Below are positions 1-9,210 of a stretch of DNA of 64,000 nucleotides, one piece after another. Every line of letters starts with the position of its first letter. Position 1 is the first letter of the stretch. Made by a program: the position numbers and the translations under genes. Origin of the DNA: Fimbriimonas ginsengisoli Gsoil 348 (GTDB taxonomy: Bacteria; Armatimonadota; Fimbriimonadia; Fimbriimonadales; Fimbriimonadaceae); assembly GCF_000724625.1 (NCBI RefSeq), contig NZ_CP007139.1, positions 2,480,001-2,544,000 of the forward strand, read 5' to 3'. Below the pieces are notes generated by a model. It was not told the origin of the DNA. It saw only the letters and a program-made list of their open reading frames with translations, and made no database searches.

Positions 1-678
1 GGAATCAACGGCGGCTTCTTCGCGATGGCCGCGGTCGCGGCGACGGATAACAAGATGGTCGGCCCGTGCAAGACTGCCGATATGCCCGAGGTTGCCCCTG
101 ATCTGGAGCAGTTCCGCTGGGAGAAGCTTCGCAACCGGCCGCTCGTCGCCTGGAGTCAAAAGGAATTCGCGATTGTCCCTTTCGTGCCGGAATCGATGCA
201 CGATGCCTCCGTCTTCGCCGACTTTATGCCGGACATGACCGACACCTTCTTGGCCGGCGTCTGGCTGGTCCACGGCGGCGTCGCCCGCGAGCGGGACGAC
301 ATGGATACGTTCTCCTCCAAAGACATTCAGGACGCCCGAAAGCGGGCGTTCCTCGGCGTCATGGCGGACGGCTCGTTCGTCATCGGAGCATCGCTGGAGT
401 CGGTTTCGTCCGCGAACCTCGCCAAGGCGATCGCCGCCGCCGGCGTTTCGGAAGCGGTGCTTCTCGACTCTGGGTTCTCGACGTCCTTGGTCTACGGCCA
501 GTCGATCAAAGCGTTCGGCCATAGCACCCCGACGAATCCTTCCCGCCCGATCCCCCACGCCGTCCTAATCAAAGGCGTCCTCGATCCCGCCACCGCCCCC
601 CTAGGCGCTCCCGATCCGGCGGCTCCGGTCTCCACCGACGAGCGGCCGCACCGCCGCCGTCGCCACCGCCGAAAGTAG
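1..678 (+). CDS. Phosphodiester glycosidase-type (NAGPA/DUF2233) protein, C-terminal part
   Basis: The gene is cut at its 5' end by the window edge: the frame is open from base 1 and runs 225 codons to a TAG. The visible part begins G-I-N-G-G-F-F, and NGGFF is the typical core motif of the phosphodiester glycosidase domain (NAGPA family). A second family block, LLDSGFSTSL, lies about 70 residues before the end and corresponds to the usual LDGGGSS-like motif. The family removes phosphodiester-linked sugars, and bacterial members are usually exported, but the N-terminus that would show a signal peptide is missing. The last 15 residues are very rich in Arg and His (RPHRRRRHRRK). The domain is fairly sure; the substrate is unknown. 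Confidence 0.75.
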   Translation, partial: GINGGFFAMAAVAATDNKMVGPCKTADMPEVAPDLEQFRWEKLRNRPLVAWSQKEFAIVPFVPESMHDASVFADFMPDMTDTFLAGVWLVHGGVARERDDMDTFSSKDIQDARKRAFLGVMADGSFVIGASLESVSSANLAKAIAAAGVSEAVLLDSGFSTSLVYGQSIKAFGHSTPTNPSRPIPHAVLIKGVLDPATAPLGAPDPAAPVSTDERPHRRRRHRRK

Positions 679-690
679 AGGGAGGAACTC

Positions 691-1521
691 TCAGGACGGT
701 CGGCTTTTTCGCTTCAGTCTCGTTACCTCGTGTGAGTGTCTTTGGGCGGAAATCGTTCGCCTCAAGGTCGAAGGGTCACAAACTTCGAACAGTTCGTTTC
801 GCCAGTCCACGGTGGGTATCGGGTCGTCAACTTTTATGCCGTGAAAGTAGCGGTGACCTCGCCAGATGACGCCAAATGATCGAGCGGAACCTATCCGATA
901 GATGCCGACCAACTGGGGCGGCCCCTCGCTGTAGGGGTCTCGCTTTTGATGAAGTAAAGCGTCGCAGAGAGCGGAGTAAATTGCCCGGGTAGTGTTTGCA
1001 GCAGAAGTTTCGCGCCACTTGGCCAATGCCTTCACAATGAAAGTGCTTCCGCTACCGTCAATGAATATGATCTCGGAAGTAGAAGGCAGAGGTAGCTCAA
1101 TCCAAGTCGCACCCCCAGGAACGCATATCATCTGGAAAACTCGAAAACGTTTGTCCGCTTCCCGAGTGGCCATCACGATTCGTATCTCGTCCTCGCCAAA
1201 TGTTGGAGCGGAAACCATCGCATTTGCCGCGAATTTGCAGGCCGCCTCGACCCGGGCTTCTGTTGTCAAACCTTGCGCATCTATGGCTTCGAGATAGCTT
1301 TGGACCCGCGGAATGATCTGCGCCGCGAAGAATCCATGGCCGACGCACCCGAAGATCCACGTCGTCTGTGGTGATGCATAGGCTTTCTGTCCGCAATCCC
1401 ACTTTGTTCTCGGCGCTTTTCCGTCCGTGCTCTTGACAAGCGACACTCGACTATCTGTGGCAATGTAAATGGACGCAGTTCCTCTACTGTCGACTCCGGC
1501 CCAGCAAACAAGCGAACTCAT
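691..1521 (-). CDS. Stand-alone Ntn-hydrolase-like (HslV/proteasome-beta-like) protein
   Basis: This 276-residue protein begins M-S-S-L-V-C-W, followed by IYIATDSRVS about 20 residues later and a Lys in CGQKAYAS about 47 residues in. That order resembles the HslV/proteasome-beta N-terminus (nucleophile at position 1 after Met removal, then an Asp in A-G-D, then a catalytic Lys), with Ser instead of Thr at position 1. There is no signal peptide or membrane segment. Its neighbours give no functional clue: it ends 12 bp from the convergent upstream gene and is divergent from the ABC operon. By eye the base composition is lower in GC than the flanking genes, which may mean transfer. The fold is an inference from the N-terminal pattern, and the function is unknown. 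Confidence 0.5.
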   Translation of the reverse strand: MSSLVCWAGVDSRGTASIYIATDSRVSLVKSTDGKAPRTKWDCGQKAYASPQTTWIFGCVGHGFFAAQIIPRVQSYLEAIDAQGLTTEARVEAACKFAANAMVSAPTFGEDEIRIVMATREADKRFRVFQMICVPGGATWIELPLPSTSEIIFIDGSGSTFIVKALAKWRETSAANTTRAIYSALCDALLHQKRDPYSEGPPQLVGIYRIGSARSFGVIWRGHRYFHGIKVDDPIPTVDWRNELFEVCDPSTLRRTISAQRHSHEVTRLKRKSRPS

Positions 1522-1592
1522 TTCGCTGCTATACTATCAGTAAGTTGCGGTGGGAACTGCCGATCGCAACTCCGCCCGTAAGGTCGAGGTGA

Positions 1593-1624
1593 CCCGCCCT
1601 ATCGACGAAAGTTGATAGGGCGGG
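1593..1624. promoter_or_regulatory. Perfect 11-bp hairpin between divergent genes
   Basis: CCCGCCCTATC at 1593-1603 pairs exactly with GATAGGGCGGG at 1614-1624 across a 10-nt loop. It lies between two gene starts, 72 bp upstream of the Ntn-like gene and 80 bp upstream of the ABC ATPase, so it is unlikely to be a simple terminator of either. It could be an operator, an attenuator in the ABC leader, or the relic of a mobile insertion. Confidence 0.5.
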
Positions 1625-1704
1625 GCGGTTTGTGGTTCGGCTCAGGCTGGCGACTCTCCTATAACTGCAACCCAGACGGCATCCGCGGTGTAATCTACTC
1701 CCAC

Positions 1705-2661
1705 GTGAGCGTCGTTGCCCGCATTCAGAATCTCGTCGTCCAGTACGGACGATTTACCGCGCTCAATGGGCTGACGTGTGATATCCCCGAGGGTGCCACC
1801 GGACTGCTGGGGCCTAACGGCGCCGGCAAGACCACCCTGCTCAAAACCCTCCTCGGCTTCGTGAAGCCGGCGAGCGGTACCGGCGAAGTGCTCGGAATCG
1901 ATATCCGCACCGGCGATCGAGCCATCCGCCAAAAGATCGGCCTCATGCCCGAGCAGGACTGCCACATCCCTGGCATGAGCGCCGTCTCCTTCGTCGCTTA
2001 CGCCGGCGAACTGGCGGGAATGCCTCCCGAGCAAGCGCTACGGCGCGCCCACGAGGTGCTCGAGTACTGCGGCCTCGGCGAAGCGCGATACCGAAACGTC
2101 GAAACCTATTCGACCGGTATGAAGCAGCGCATCAAGCTAGCCCAAGCGCTCGTTCACGGCCCCAAGCTCCTCCTTCTCGACGAGCCGACGAACGGCCTCG
2201 ACCCCGCCGGGCGCGAAGACATGCTCGAACTGGTTCGCTCTGTGTCGCACGGCAAAGGGGTAAACGTTCTCGTTTCGTCGCACGTGCTGCCCGATATCGA
2301 GCGGGTCTGCGACCGCGTGATCGTTATCATGGGCGGTCAGCTCCGGGCCGCGGGCACGATTAAGGATCTCAAACGGATCGAGGGCCATCCCGTCGACGTC
2401 GAGCTCCGAGAGGTCTCTCCCGAGTTCGTGAAAACGATGCGGGAGCGAGGGGCAAATGTCGAGCTCCTTAAATTCACGACCTACCGGGTTCAACTGCCCG
2501 GCCTCCCCGAGGAGGTCGCGCGTAACGTGATCGAAGGAGCCCTCAAATCGAGAGCCCAGGTACGCGGCCTCACACTCGCCGAACGATCCCTGGAAGAAGC
2601 GTTCCTCGACGCCGTTGCCCCGCTTCCCACTCCCGCGCCCTCGCTCGCGCCGACCGCCTAA
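1705..2661 (+). CDS. ABC-2 exporter ATP-binding protein (first copy)
   Basis: This is the ATPase subunit (318 residues) of an ABC-2-type exporter. Walker A GPNGAGKTT is at about residue 37, the signature YSTGMKQRIKLAQAL at about 134, Walker B LLLLDEPTNGLDP at about 154, and the switch His in SSHVLPDIERV. I chose GTG 1705 (V-S-V-V-A-R-I-Q-N) because the protein then begins at the usual first strand. The longer frame back to TTG 1612 runs through the hairpin and has no family resemblance. It is the first gene of a tightly packed operon: the permease starts 5 bp later, followed by a second ATPase and a second permease. The C-terminal 100 residues are the usual variable ABC-2 tail. The substrate cannot be told. 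Confidence 0.9.
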   Translation: MSVVARIQNLVVQYGRFTALNGLTCDIPEGATGLLGPNGAGKTTLLKTLLGFVKPASGTGEVLGIDIRTGDRAIRQKIGLMPEQDCHIPGMSAVSFVAYAGELAGMPPEQALRRAHEVLEYCGLGEARYRNVETYSTGMKQRIKLAQALVHGPKLLLLDEPTNGLDPAGREDMLELVRSVSHGKGVNVLVSSHVLPDIERVCDRVIVIMGGQLRAAGTIKDLKRIEGHPVDVELREVSPEFVKTMRERGANVELLKFTTYRVQLPGLPEEVARNVIEGALKSRAQVRGLTLAERSLEEAFLDAVAPLPTPAPSLAPTA

Positions 2662-2666
2662 CGACC

Positions 2667-3638
2667 ATGGCTTCTCCCATTGCCGATCTCAGCTATCGAA
2701 ATTACGACGGGCCGATGCTCCCGCCAGTCAACCGCTGGTGGGCTATCGCCAAGATGTCGATACGGCTCGCGCTCAAGAAGAAGGGATTTTGGATCTGGTC
2801 AGTCATGTCGGCCTACTGGTATCTGATTCTCATCGCGATCCTCTACTTTGTCGACAACCTCTCGAACGGTCCGCTCGGTCAAAAGAACCCGTTCCTGAGT
2901 TCGATGGTTTGGAAAGATCAGTTCTTAAACGCTTTCTCGATCTCTCAGATGCTCCTCTTCATCGTGGCGCTGCTGATCGGGGTCGGCACAATTGCGAATG
3001 ACAATCGGGCGAACGCGCTTCTCGTGTACCTAAGCAAGCCGTGTTCGAAGCTGGACTACCTGATCGGCAAGTGGTTTGGCATCTTCTTGCTGATCACCGC
3101 GGTGACGGCGGCCCCCACTCTTCTCTTCTACCTGTACGGTGTGTTGAGTTACCGGCAATACGGCTTCCTCTCTGAGGATCCGATGCTCATCTTTAAGCTC
3201 CTCGCCATGTCGACGATCCCCGGAATCGTTCACGCGAGCCTTGCCATTGGCATCAGCGCGATGTTCAGTCAGGGGAGATTGGCCGGAGCCACCTACGCCG
3301 GCCTTTACTTCATGACCCTCTTCTTTACGAAGGCGATGCAAGTCACGAGCTCGGTGAATCAGTTCAACCACCATTCTGTGCCCCCAATCGTAAACAACCT
3401 CTACTACTGCAGCGTCGATGGAATCCAAATTGGGCTCGCCAAGTTGGTCCTCGGTACCGACGGAAGCAGCATCCTACCGATGCAAGCGGGAGGAGGGGGC
3501 GGAAGAGGACGAAACTTTAACCCGATGCCGATTCCGATGCCGCACGCGACCTTCATCCTTCCCCTCGCGCTCGCTCTTTGCGCCGGTGCGCTGTGGATCG
3601 CCTGGTACCGAGTCCGCGCGGTGGAGGTGGTCGGTTGA
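2667..3638 (+). CDS. ABC-2 exporter permease (first copy)
   Basis: This 323-residue integral membrane protein has six or so hydrophobic segments. The first (YWYLILIAILYFV) lies at about residues 50-65 and the last (LPLALALCAGALWIAWY) at the C-terminus. The N-terminal Y-R-x-Y-D-G-P motif before the first segment is typical of one group of ABC-2 permeases. A Gly/Arg-rich stretch (GGGGGRGR) sits in the loop before the last membrane span. Its stop overlaps the start of the second ATPase in TTGA, indicating translational coupling. It forms the membrane channel with one of the two ATPases of this operon. Confidence 0.88.
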   Translation: MASPIADLSYRNYDGPMLPPVNRWWAIAKMSIRLALKKKGFWIWSVMSAYWYLILIAILYFVDNLSNGPLGQKNPFLSSMVWKDQFLNAFSISQMLLFIVALLIGVGTIANDNRANALLVYLSKPCSKLDYLIGKWFGIFLLITAVTAAPTLLFYLYGVLSYRQYGFLSEDPMLIFKLLAMSTIPGIVHASLAIGISAMFSQGRLAGATYAGLYFMTLFFTKAMQVTSSVNQFNHHSVPPIVNNLYYCSVDGIQIGLAKLVLGTDGSSILPMQAGGGGGRGRNFNPMPIPMPHATFILPLALALCAGALWIAWYRVRAVEVVG

Positions 3639-4552
3639 TCACCCTTCAAAACGTCTCCCGCTGGTACGGACAGGTCATCGGACTTAACGACGTCAACTGC
3701 ACCATCGGTCCCGGCCTGACCGCGCTTCTTGGCCAAAACGGCGCCGGCAAAAGCACGTTGATGCGGCTGGTGACCGGCCAGATCAAACCGACAACGGGCG
3801 AGCTGAAAGTCTTCGGCATGGAGCCGTTTGCTAACCCAGAGGTGTACCGTCGGCTCGGCTACTGCCCGGAGATCGACAACTTCTACGAGCATTACTCGGG
3901 ACGGGATTTCGTCCGTTTCTTGGCTCGGTTGGACGGCATGTCGGCCTCCGAAGCCAAGATCCGAACCGAAGAGGTCATCGCGATGGTCGGCATGAGCGAC
4001 CGAGCCAACCGAAAGATCCAGGGATACAGCAAAGGGATGCGCCAGCGCATCAAGCTCGCCCAGGCGATGCTCCACAACCCCGACATCATCCTGCTCGATG
4101 AGCCGTTGAACGGCCTCGACCCGGTCGGACGGCGCGAGTTCATCGACGTTCTCGGGGGCCTTGCCGCCGGTGGAAAGTGCATCGTGGTTTCCTCGCACAT
4201 CCTGTTCGAGGTCGAACAAATGACCCGCTCGATCCTGCTGCTGCATCGGGGGCGTTTACTAGCGACGGGCGATCTGCGCGACATCCGCGATCTCATCGAC
4301 AAGCACCCGCACAAGATTCGGATCGAAACCGACAACCCCCGGCGGGCGGCCGAACTGCTGGCGCCGCTTCCAAACGTGGTGAGCATGTCGTTCGACCGCA
4401 AAGGAGACGCGTTGCAGCTCGAAGTTCGCGATCCAAACAGTTTCTACGATTCGCTGTCCGGCATCGTGCTGGAGAAGCAACTCGAGATCCGGAGCTTCAG
4501 CAGCCCGGACAACAACCTTGAATCGGTGTTCAAGTACCTGGTGGAGGCCTAA
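3635..4552 (+). CDS. ABC-2 exporter ATP-binding protein (second copy)
   Basis: The second ATPase of the operon has 305 residues. Walker A is GQNGAGKST, the signature YSKGMRQRIKLAQAM, Walker B IILLDEPLNGLDPVGR, and the switch His is in SSHILFEVEQM. The start is taken as TTG 3635, which overlaps the permease stop (TTGA) and puts ITLQNVSRWYGQ at the N-terminus. Extending to 3578 would only add permease sequence read in another frame. It is clearly related to the first ATPase but diverged, so the operon probably encodes either a heteromeric exporter or two exporters made together. Confidence 0.9.
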   Translation: MITLQNVSRWYGQVIGLNDVNCTIGPGLTALLGQNGAGKSTLMRLVTGQIKPTTGELKVFGMEPFANPEVYRRLGYCPEIDNFYEHYSGRDFVRFLARLDGMSASEAKIRTEEVIAMVGMSDRANRKIQGYSKGMRQRIKLAQAMLHNPDIILLDEPLNGLDPVGRREFIDVLGGLAAGGKCIVVSSHILFEVEQMTRSILLLHRGRLLATGDLRDIRDLIDKHPHKIRIETDNPRRAAELLAPLPNVVSMSFDRKGDALQLEVRDPNSFYDSLSGIVLEKQLEIRSFSSPDNNLESVFKYLVEA

Positions 4553-4556
4553 CGCT

Positions 4557-5321
4557 TTGGGATCGGCAATTTTCGGACAGGCAATGCGCGAATATTTGCG
4601 GCCCAAGCGGCTCTTGCCGTGGATCGGGCTGTCGTTCCTGTGCCTGCTCTTAGCCCACTTTTGGTCGACCCTCGACCCTTCGTCTAAGCCGGATGGCAGG
4701 TATGCCACCGTCTCTTCGATCCTGGTGTATCGCCTCCTCGCGCTCGCCTCGGCGATCTTCACCACCGCCATCATCACCCAGGAAGTCGAGCAGCGCACGA
4801 TCGTCTACCTTCTGACTCGGCCCGTGAAGCGATCCACCTTGCTGCTGGTGCGCTACGCCGCCTCGGTCCTCGTCGTGACCATGCTCGGAGTATTCGGCGC
4901 GGTTCTTACAACCTTAGGAGCATTCAACGGGCTGGGTGGGAATTCGATGCTGGCGACCGACATTCTGGCCATGTCGATCGGAGCGATGGCCTATGGAGCG
5001 CTCTTCCTCTTCGTAAGCTTGCTCTTCAACCGATCGCTGATCATCTGCGCCCTCTTCGCCTTTGGCTGGGAAGCCTCGATTCCGAATATGCCCGGCGAGA
5101 TGTACCGGCTTTCGATCTTCAGCTACCTCCAAGCGATCGCTCAACACCCAAGCCAGGGCGACAACAAGGGCCTCGCCTTGCTAACCGGTACCGCCGGAGA
5201 TAACGCGATCACCCGCAACTCCGCGTTCATGACGCTCGGCATCCTCGTCGTCGTCATGCTCGCCCTCTCCGCCTGGTGGTTCACCAAGTTCGAGTACGTG
5301 CCGCGAGAAGACTCGGAGTAA
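4557..5321 (+). CDS. ABC-2 exporter permease (second copy)
   Basis: This is the last gene of the exporter operon, a 254-residue protein with about six membrane spans starting at LPWIGLSFLCLLLAHFW. TTG 4557, 4 bp after the second ATPase stop, is the likely start; ATG 4584 (M-R-E-Y-L-R-P-K-R) is an alternative. The motif QEVEQRTIVYLLTRPVKR after the second span is characteristic of ABC-2 permeases of the ABC2_membrane_5/NosY type. No terminator was seen in the 40 bp downstream. The substrate is unknown. Confidence 0.87.
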   Translation: MGSAIFGQAMREYLRPKRLLPWIGLSFLCLLLAHFWSTLDPSSKPDGRYATVSSILVYRLLALASAIFTTAIITQEVEQRTIVYLLTRPVKRSTLLLVRYAASVLVVTMLGVFGAVLTTLGAFNGLGGNSMLATDILAMSIGAMAYGALFLFVSLLFNRSLIICALFAFGWEASIPNMPGEMYRLSIFSYLQAIAQHPSQGDNKGLALLTGTAGDNAITRNSAFMTLGILVVVMLALSAWWFTKFEYVPREDSE

Positions 5322-5361
5322 TTCTGCAAAGAGTCGGCGAGCACCGCGATGGCCTCAGGTT

Positions 5362-5697
5362 CTAATTCTCACCGGTAGGTGTAATTGTCACAAACGCGCC
5401 TACCGGCAAATCCGCTAAGGCGGCCAATACTTGCGGTACCAGCGGCGAGATACCGCGGAGATCTGCAAAGAGTGCGTTCAGGGTGATGATGCTTATGGTG
5501 CGGCCCTTGAGGTTTTGCTGATAACGCATGTTCTTGTCGCCCGTGATAAGAACGACAAAGCCCGCCTTCTCCGCAGCGCCAAACCGGTCGCCGTTGTAAA
5601 GTTCAGCCCATCCGAGGTGGCGAGCGTGCACCACCTCGTGACCCGTCAAGAGCCGCCCGAAGCGATGATCGATGTTGTTGTCGAGCAGAACTCGCAC
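5362..5697 (-). CDS. DUF5615-type PIN-like toxin
   Basis: This 111-residue protein has the layout of DUF5615 proteins, the PIN-like toxins usually paired with DUF433 antitoxins. The N-terminus LLDNNIDHRF supplies the first acidic cluster, and LITGDKNMRY the second (D-K-N/D motif). GTG 5697 shares a base with the TAG stop of the antitoxin (TAGTG), so the two are translationally coupled. A longer frame back to 5973 only covers the antitoxin on the same strand. It probably acts as a ribonuclease when free, by analogy with PIN toxins; this has not been shown for this subfamily here. Confidence 0.82.
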   Translation of the reverse strand: MRVLLDNNIDHRFGRLLTGHEVVHARHLGWAELYNGDRFGAAEKAGFVVLITGDKNMRYQQNLKGRTISIITLNALFADLRGISPLVPQVLAALADLPVGAFVTITPTGEN

Positions 5698-5939
5698 TAC
5701 GCGACGAGTTCCAGCCCGAAAGTTTGGCGGGCGACATTCTGCTGCCACTGAACGACGGCAAGTGCCTGTTCGGCGGTCACGTCGGGAAACCCTTCGAGAA
5801 AGTCCGACACCGGTAACCCATGACCTAGGGTGTCTAGCAATGCTTGGACCGGAACGCGAGTCCCCTTGAAGCGGACCGCGCCGCTGATGATCTCCGGCTG
5901 AGCCGCAAGGACCTCTTTTAACTCTTCGGGAATTACCAT
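5697..5939 (-). CDS. DUF433 antitoxin
   Basis: This 80-residue protein contains the DUF433 core I-S-G-x-x-R-F-K-G-T-R-V-P-V and the L-E-G-F-P-D-V-T-x-E-Q block, the usual helix-turn-helix-like antitoxin fold. It is the first gene of a two-gene unit with the DUF5615 toxin, which it is expected to neutralise, probably also repressing its own promoter. An inverted repeat 25 bp upstream of its ATG is a candidate operator. Confidence 0.88.
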   Translation of the reverse strand: MVIPEELKEVLAAQPEIISGAVRFKGTRVPVQALLDTLGHGLPVSDFLEGFPDVTAEQALAVVQWQQNVARQTFGLELVA

Positions 5940-5963
5940 GGGTTACATCCTCAATCTGCTTGG

Positions 5964-5985
5964 ACGCTATCACAAATTGTAGCGT
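5964..5985. promoter_or_regulatory. Candidate operator of the DUF433/DUF5615 module
   Basis: ACGCTA at 5964-5969 and TAGCGT at 5980-5985 form an exact inverted repeat with a 10-bp AT-rich centre, so the half-site centres are about 16 bp apart. It lies just upstream of the antitoxin start, where toxin-antitoxin complexes usually bind. Only the symmetry and position support it. Confidence 0.4.
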
Positions 5986-6055
5986 TTCCTCTCAGCGATG
6001 TCGCTCCGGATCCTGAAGGGCGTCGGGAGGTCAACCGAGGGGCTATGCTAAGCCC

Positions 6056-6801
6056 ATGAAGATCGTCGTCTTTACCGGCGCGGGGGTCAGCCGGGAGAGT
6101 GGGCTGCTCACGTTCCGCGACAGCGAGGATGGTCTGTGGAATGGGTACAGCATCCACGAAGTTGCCTCCATGAAAGGGTGGTGGGCCGATCCCGCAAAGG
6201 TGCTTGATTTCTACAACATGCGCCGCCGAGAAGCGAGGCAGGCGGAGCCGAACGACGCCCATCGCGCCATCGCTGAGTTGGAAAAGGATCACGATGTCAC
6301 CGTCATCACCCAAAACGTTGACGACCTGCACGAGCGGGCCGGCAGCACGAACGTCATCCACCTCCACGGCGAGCTGTTCAAGGTCCGGGCAATCGACGAA
6401 GAGGAAACCAATACGCTCCCCTGGGTTGACGACCTCGTCCTCGGCGACGTACACCCCGAGAAGGGCACCCAGCTAAGACCCCACGTCGTCTGGTTTGGAG
6501 AAGGTCTCCCCGAGCTAGACCGTGCTATGAAGATCGCCCTCGACCCCGGAGTCGATGTCCTCATCGTGGTGGGAACGACCCTAACCGTCTACCCCGCCGC
6601 CCTCATCGCCACGGAAACAAACGCCTGGCACGTCTTCGTCGTCGACCCGAACCCGCCGGAGTTAATGCTCGCGAACGTCCGCTACATCCGCGAGCCGGCA
6701 ACATACGGAATGAAATTGGTAACCGAGGCGATTAAAGCGCTCCCGCTCTACGAAGAACACTGGGAAGGGGAGGCCGCTCTCGAGAGCGGCGGTCCGGGTG
6801 C

Positions 6802-6808
<7 letters not shown>
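6056..6808 (+). CDS. Sir2-family NAD-dependent deacylase lacking zinc cysteines
   Basis: This 250-residue sirtuin has the NAD-binding motif [17 protein letters not shown] at residues 6-22, [13 protein letters not shown] at about 83-95, and the catalytic His in HLHGEL. The segment between HLHGEL and [10 protein letters not shown], which normally carries the two Cys pairs of the zinc ribbon, has no cysteine at all and is short and acidic (DEEETN). Zinc-less sirtuins of this length with a VASMKGW-like segment are known from other bacterial phyla. The gene overlaps the convergent prepilin gene by 7 bp at the 3' ends. It removes acyl groups from lysines using NAD; the target is unknown. Confidence 0.88.
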
Positions 6809-7593
<785 letters not shown>

Positions 7594-7623
7594 AACAGTG
7601 ATCGTAACACGTACATTACGGTT

Positions 7624-9210
7624 TCACCAGTTCCGTAAAAGATTGTTGGAGGTCCGAAAAGACATCGCCATGATTGTGAGCACCGGATTGAATCCACCGT
7701 TCGTCGGGTGCGCCGATCCGTCCGCGACGTACACGTTCTTCGTGCCGTGTACGCGGCCGTTCGTATCGACTGCCGATAGAGCTGGATCTTCACCCATCCG
7801 GCACGTTCCGGCCTGGTGCTGCCCGGCCGACAGTCGTAGCTCCGGCTGGCGGCTGTAAACCACCTCCGCCCCCGCTCCCACCAGCCATTCCTTGGCCCGG
7901 TCGGTCATGTAGCTCGTCGTGCGGAGGGTCTCGGGGTGAGTCGTGCCGCCGAGGCGCGCCGCCGGCAGGCCGAGCTTGTCGGTGACCACCGGGTCCAAGG
8001 TAACCCGGCACTCCGGGGAAGGGATCTCGTGAACCGGCCCCATCACCTGAATAAACCGCCGATACGTGTCCCGCATCCAGCGCTTATGCTCCAATCCCCA
8101 AGCCGGCACGTTCTCCGGTCGGAACCACTTGGCGTACACGATCGGGAGAGTCACAAAATCGTCCGCCAGCATCCCTCCGCCTACGATTCCGTCGTTGCCG
8201 TGGTTGAACTTGAGGGTAGAGATAGAAGCCCCCGGTCCGACCCCGTCCCAGACCGGATCGGGCATCAACCCCCACGCCACCGCGTAGTAGTGCCCCTGCA
8301 AATTTCGTCCGACATGGTCGTTCCCCAATCCGGAGATCATCAGCAACCGGGCCGTTTCGATCGCCCCACCAGCGACGACGATCACGTCCGCCTCGGCTCG
8401 GATTTCATGGCCATGCCAGACGTAGGTAACCCCCGTCGCCTCCCCCTGCTCGTGGACGATCTTGGTGACCGATGCCTCGGTAATCAGCTCGCATCTTCCG
8501 GTGGCCGACGCGCGTGGGATGACCGTGTTCTGAGTCCCATTCTTGGCGTTGGTGGGGCATTGGAATCCGACACAGTGCTGGCACTCCGCGCACGCGCCCC
8601 TGCCGTTCCGGGGGACCATATTGATCAGCAGCGGCGGCGCCTGGGTATCCCACCCGAGCCGCTCCGCTCCGGCCGCGAGCCGGCGTCCTTTCTCGGTCGT
8701 ACGCCCGCGCGGCATCGGATACTCCCGCCGAGCCGGCATCTCTGGCGCCGGCGGTCCGCCGGAAACGCCGATCTCCCACTCCGCCATTTCGTAGTAAGGG
8801 GCCAGCTCGTCGTAGCCGAATGGCCAATCGACCAGCGAGCTCCCTTCCGGGACCCCGTAAGTGGAAGCCATACGAAAATCGAGCGGGTGATACCGCCAAG
8901 CTTGTCCGCCGTAGACCAGAGTTCCGCTCCCCACCGCGGAGGCGATGTTGCTCCAACGTCCATCGTTCGGCTGCACCACCGTTTCTTTGCCGTCTTCGAC
9001 GAAGACGCGTGGATTCCCCTTCAACTCGGGACCGGTGTTGTGGCCGTATTGGGATAGTCGGTGGTTCCGCAGGTGGTCCCGAGTCTCGTCTTCCCACTCC
9101 AGCAACCGTCCCCGTTCCAGCAGGAGCACCCGCTTGCCTCCCTCGGCCAGCACGCAAGCGGCGATTCCCCCTCCCGCGCCGGAGCCGATCACGATCGCGT
9201 CGTATCGCAT
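7624..9210 (-). CDS. GMC-family FAD-dependent oxidoreductase
   Basis: This 528-residue flavoprotein opens with the dinucleotide-binding motif IGSGAGGGIAACVLAEGG (residues 8-25). It contains the Cys cluster C-A-E-C-Q-H-C-V-G-F-Q-C followed by N-A-K-N-G-T, common in long-chain alcohol oxidase-like GMC members. It ends with the family active-site blocks AGQHQAGTCRMG (His) and GFNPVLTIMAM (Asn). It oxidises an alcohol or sugar; the substrate cannot be read from sequence. Its ATG overlaps the stop of the upstream subunit-3 gene (TGATG), so the pair is co-translated and probably forms a membrane-linked dehydrogenase complex. No Tat or Sec signal is visible on this subunit. Confidence 0.92.
   Translation of the reverse strand: MRYDAIVIGSGAGGGIAACVLAEGGKRVLLLERGRLLEWEDETRDHLRNHRLSQYGHNTGPELKGNPRVFVEDGKETVVQPNDGRWSNIASAVGSGTLVYGGQAWRYHPLDFRMASTYGVPEGSSLVDWPFGYDELAPYYEMAEWEIGVSGGPPAPEMPARREYPMPRGRTTEKGRRLAAGAERLGWDTQAPPLLINMVPRNGRGACAECQHCVGFQCPTNAKNGTQNTVIPRASATGRCELITEASVTKIVHEQGEATGVTYVWHGHEIRAEADVIVVAGGAIETARLLMISGLGNDHVGRNLQGHYYAVAWGLMPDPVWDGVGPGASISTLKFNHGNDGIVGGGMLADDFVTLPIVYAKWFRPENVPAWGLEHKRWMRDTYRRFIQVMGPVHEIPSPECRVTLDPVVTDKLGLPAARLGGTTHPETLRTTSYMTDRAKEWLVGAGAEVVYSRQPELRLSAGQHQAGTCRMGEDPALSAVDTNGRVHGTKNVYVADGSAHPTNGGFNPVLTIMAMSFRTSNNLLRNW

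Noticed and set aside
1612-1704. TTG 1612 as start of the first exporter ATPase
   Set aside because: It would begin inside a perfect hairpin and add 31 residues without family resemblance; GTG 1705 fits the family N-terminus.
7936-9057. Long plus-strand open frame (373 codons) opposite the GMC oxidoreductase
   Set aside because: The minus strand carries all GMC motifs in one frame. The plus-strand frame is Arg/Pro/Ser-rich without any family motif, as expected of an antisense shadow in GC-rich DNA.
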